The notes under the pieces are model-generated. The model had not been told where the DNA came from, did not search any database, and was given only the letters and a program-made list of their open reading frames with translations. Both the position numbers and the translations under genes were made by a program. Positions 41,653 to 43,733 of a stretch of DNA of 43,733 bases are shown here, one piece after another (the first letter of the stretch is position 1; each line of letters opens with the position of its first letter). Origin of the DNA: Promineifilum sp. (GTDB lineage Bacteria > Chloroflexota > Anaerolineae > Promineifilales > Promineifilaceae); assembly GCA_018058545.1 (NCBI GenBank), contig JAGOZU010000019.1, positions 1-43,733 on the forward strand, given 5' to 3'.

Positions 41653-42570
41653 TCACTTAAACAAATCGGGCACAAACGTCTGCTGGTCGATGGGCGGCCG
41701 AATGTAGCCGCTGGACTCCTTGCGCGGCGGCAAGACGATGGGCGGCGGCAGGATATCCTCATACGGGATCTGCGACAGGATATGGCTGATGCAGTTGAGT
41801 CGCGCCCGCCGCTTGTCGTCGGCATTGACCACAAACCACGGCGACTGCTTGGTGTCGGTGAAGTCGAACATCCGATCCTTGGCTTGCGAATACTCCACCC
41901 ACATGTCGCGCGACTTGATGTCCATGGGGCTGAGCTTCCAGCGTCGCTTGATGTCTGACGCCCGCAACTGGAATCGCCGCTCCTGCTCCTCGTCGCTGAC
42001 CGAGAACCAGTACTTGAGCAGGATCATGCCCGAACGCAGGAGCATGCGCTCGAACTGCGGGCAGGAAGCCAGAAACTCGCGATACTCCTCCTCGGTGCAG
42101 AAGTCGTGGACGTATTCGGTGATGGCCCGCGTGTACCAGCTGCGATCAAAGAGGACGATCTCCCCCGCCGCGGGCAACTGGGCCACCCAGCGCTGGAAAT
42201 ACCATTGGCCTTTCTCGCGGTTGTTGGGGATGCCCAGGGCGGTGACGTGGATTATGCGCGGGTTGGTGCGCTCCACGATGCGCTTGATGACGCCGCCCTT
42301 GCCGGCCGCGTCGCGCCCCTCAAAGACGATGGCCACCCGCAGCCCTTTCTCCTTCACCCAGTACTGGAGCTTGGTCAGCTCTTCCTGCAACCTCACCAGC
42401 CGCTCCAGATAGAAGTCTTCCTTCAGCTTGCCCTTTTTGGTCAGATAGCCGGGCGGCGCATCCACCACGTCGTCCACGACACTTTCTTCAACCCGGTCCG
42501 ATTCGACAAAATCGTCGGCCATCGGTTCGACCGCTTCCGCTTTGTCGTTCTTTCTGCCTTTCTTGCTCAT
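41653..42570 (-). CDS. ppk2: Polyphosphate kinase 2 family protein
   Basis: A 305-residue PPK2-family kinase, which moves phosphate between polyphosphate and nucleotides. The N-terminal about 55 residues are charged and probably disordered. The kinase core shows Walker A FEGRDAAGKGGVIKRI (about 85), the lid ERTNPRIIHVTALGIPNNREKGQWYFQRW and Walker B/lid segment VLFDRSWYTRAITEYV, where family members usually read DRSWYNRAGVE, then IKRRWKLSPMDIKSRDMWVEY and PWFVVNADDKRRARLN. The NRAGVE-to-TRAITE change is unusual and affects the acceptor site region. Class I versus II or III cannot be decided. GGGAGG ribosome site precedes ATG 42570. Confidence 0.9.
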   Translation of the reverse strand: MSKKGRKNDKAEAVEPMADDFVESDRVEESVVDDVVDAPPGYLTKKGKLKEDFYLERLVRLQEELTKLQYWVKEKGLRVAIVFEGRDAAGKGGVIKRIVERTNPRIIHVTALGIPNNREKGQWYFQRWVAQLPAAGEIVLFDRSWYTRAITEYVHDFCTEEEYREFLASCPQFERMLLRSGMILLKYWFSVSDEEQERRFQLRASDIKRRWKLSPMDIKSRDMWVEYSQAKDRMFDFTDTKQSPWFVVNADDKRRARLNCISHILSQIPYEDILPPPIVLPPRKESSGYIRPPIDQQTFVPDLFK

Positions 42571-42619
42571 GGTGCGCCTCCCGTTGATGAGTATGGTTAT
42601 GTTGTACCTTAATCCGAGC

Positions 42620-42648
42620 TTGCATACCATATTAAATTACCGAATAAT
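42620..42648 (+). promoter_or_regulatory. Promoter candidate for the pyrC leader transcript
   Basis: TTGCAT (42620-42625) and AATAAT (42643-42648) are 17 bp apart. Transcription would start near 42655, giving a leader of about 195 nt before pyrC. Confidence 0.5.
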
Positions 42649-42739
42649 TTGCCACGCTCCACCCAACATGCTAAACTAATTTTCCAGTGTGCAATCGAAT
42701 CGACATACTGGCGGCGGCGCGAGCGGCCGAACACAACCA

Positions 42740-42764
42740 CCGGGCGGATAAGCAGCCCGCCCGG
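42740..42764 (+). other. GC-rich hairpin in the pyrC leader
   Basis: An 8-bp stem of CCGGGCGG (42740-42747) pairing with CCGCCCGG (42757-42764), loop 9 nt. Together with the downstream terminator it forms a two-hairpin leader. Confidence 0.6.
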
Positions 42765-42788
42765 CCATCCATCCTGTTTACCAATACC

Positions 42789-42819
42789 AGCCTGATCCAA
42801 GAGGATCAGGCTTTTTTTT
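42789..42819 (+). terminator. Terminator hairpin 31 nt upstream of pyrC (possible attenuator)
   Basis: A perfect 10-bp stem (AGCCTGATCC, 42789-42798, with 42803-42812), AAGA loop and a run of eight T. It lies directly before the pyrC start with no coding gene upstream in the same transcript, so it suggests transcription attenuation. A PyrR-binding loop was not recognised. Confidence 0.8.
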
Positions 42820-42850
42820 GCCTGCAACCCGGCAATCGTAGCGTGTCACC

Positions 42851-43733
42851 ATGCCTGATCTGATTTTGCCCGGCCTCATCGACGTCCATACCCACCTGCG
42901 CGTGCCCGGCGGCGAGCACAAGGAAGATTTCGCCACCGGCACGGCCGCGGCGCTGGCCGGCGGCGTCACGATGGTCCTGGCCATGCCCAACACCAACCCG
43001 CCGCTTACTACGCCCGAGGCGCTGGAGGCGGCGCTGGATGTCGCCCGGCGCGATGCCCGCTGTGACGTGGGCCTCTATGCGGGGGCGTCGGCCGAAGATA
43101 TCGCCCTGCTCCCCCAGCTGGCGTCTCGCGCTGTCGCCCTCAAAATCTACCTGAACGACACCTTCGGCAAGCTGCGCGTCGACGACTTGCCGACGCTGGT
43201 CGAATGTTTCCGGCGCTGGCCGCGCGAGAAGATGATCGCCCTGCACGCCGAGAAGCAGAGCGTGGCCGTGGCCATCGGCCTGGCCGCCACCTACGACCGG
43301 CCGATCCACATCGTCCACGTCAGTCGCCGCGAGGAGATCGAGCTGATCGCCGACGCCAAAATGCGCGGCCTGCCGGTGACTTGCGAGGTGTCGCCCCATC
43401 ACCTGTTCCTGACCGTGGCCGACGCGGCGCGGCTGGGTCCGCTGGGTGATATGCGGCCGGTGCTGGGAACGGCCGACGACGTGGCCGCCCTGTGGGATCA
43501 TCTGGACGACACCATCGACTGCATCGCCACCGACCACGCCCCCCACACCCTCGACGAGAAGCGCTCGGCCAACCCGCCGCCGGGCATCCCCGGGCTGGAG
43601 ACGAGCCTGCCGCTGATGCTCGCGGCCGTCGCCGATGGCCGCCTGACCGTCGAGCGGCTGACGGCGCTCATGCACGACAACCCGCGCCGTATCTTCGGCC
43701 TGCCGCCGCAGCCCGACCCCTGGGTCGAGGGGG
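42851..43733 (+). CDS. pyrC: Dihydroorotase, 3'-truncated by the window edge
   Basis: Dihydroorotase closes carbamoyl aspartate to dihydroorotate in pyrimidine synthesis. The reading frame is open to the window end (294 codons visible). Metal motif DVHTHLR (about residue 11-17), [15 protein letters not shown], the metal-bridging carboxylated lysine in [23 protein letters not shown] and [10 protein letters not shown] with further His ligands, and the catalytic Asp in [12 protein letters not shown] are all present. It follows a terminator-like leader. Starts with [13 protein letters not shown], so it is a short-N-terminus form of type I-like enzymes. Allantoinase is a related alternative, but the NTNPP and DHAPH wording fits PyrC. 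Confidence 0.88.
   Translation, partial: MPDLILPGLIDVHTHLRVPGGEHKEDFATGTAAALAGGVTMVLAMPNTNPPLTTPEALEAALDVARRDARCDVGLYAGASAEDIALLPQLASRAVALKIYLNDTFGKLRVDDLPTLVECFRRWPREKMIALHAEKQSVAVAIGLAATYDRPIHIVHVSRREEIELIADAKMRGLPVTCEVSPHHLFLTVADAARLGPLGDMRPVLGTADDVAALWDHLDDTIDCIATDHAPHTLDEKRSANPPPGIPGLETSLPLMLAAVADGRLTVERLTALMHDNPRRIFGLPPQPDPWVEG

Larger units (their letters stand above)
42571..42850. other. Divergent region between PPK2 and pyrC
   Basis: Contains the PPK2 ribosome site, a plus-strand promoter candidate (42620-42648), a GC hairpin (42740-42764) and the terminator-like stem at 42789-42819. No protein or tRNA gene seen. Confidence 0.6.

Noticed and set aside
42609-42827. 72-residue minus-strand frame in the pyrC leader
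   Set aside because: It runs through the terminator hairpin and promoter candidate and has no ribosome site or recognisable motif.

Overview
The window is 43.7 kb of GC-rich bacterial chromosome that looks like a filamentous or anaerolineal member of the Chloroflexota. This is inference from gene content: lipoproteins with long Pro/Thr/Glu/Ala linkers, an ABC sugar importer encoded without its ATPase, dnaA away from dnaN, and secreted proteins ending in an aromatic-Leu-Pro tail. No rRNA, tRNA, CRISPR array, transposase or phage gene was recognised. Most of the content is ordinary chromosomal genes with accessory islands between them.

Region by region. 1-7.9 kb: 3' part of chorismate synthase (aroC), HMG-CoA lyase, a class V aminotransferase, a large secreted HAF-repeat protein, leucyl/phenylalanyl-tRNA-protein transferase (aat) and a small lipoprotein. 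8.0-21.5 kb: a minus-strand run of twelve genes: DeoR-type regulator, amidohydrolase, SIS-domain AgaS-like deaminase, sugar-binding lipoprotein, GH114 glycosidase, two permeases, second GH114-like lipoprotein, GH4 glycosidase, LacD-like aldolase, PfkB kinase and GatZ/KbaZ-like protein. 21.8-26.0 kb: SulP anion transporter, YtkA-like lipoprotein, membrane polyferredoxin and FixH-like protein. 26.6-31.8 kb: dnaA, a P-type Ca2+-type ATPase and a Nudix hydrolase. 32.0-38.8 kb: paired perfect hairpins, an HtrA-like lipoprotein protease, a PmeII-type restriction system whose methyltransferase carries an in-frame stop, and a lipoprotein fusing an alpha/beta hydrolase to a trypsin-like protease. 38.9-43.7 kb: a nucleosidase-like protein, MgtC-like protein, S41 protease lacking the usual catalytic lysine, PPK2 polyphosphate kinase, and the 5' part of dihydroorotase behind a terminator-like leader.

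The most interesting system is the 8.0-21.5 kb locus. Read as a pathway, it would cut an extracellular alpha-linked galactosamine-containing polysaccharide (GH114 enzymes), import the fragments (binding protein and permeases), trim alpha-galactosides (GH4), deaminate galactosamine-6-phosphate to tagatose-6-phosphate (AgaS-like), phosphorylate it (PfkB) and cleave tagatose-1,6-bisphosphate (LacD), under a DeoR-type repressor whose own promoter carries repeated operator-like motifs. The target polymer, for example fungal galactosaminogalactan or bacterial Pel, is inferred from family membership and not shown by the sequence.

Several genes have a -10-like hexamer only 6-8 nt before the start codon, suggesting leaderless transcripts next to conventional Shine-Dalgarno-led genes.
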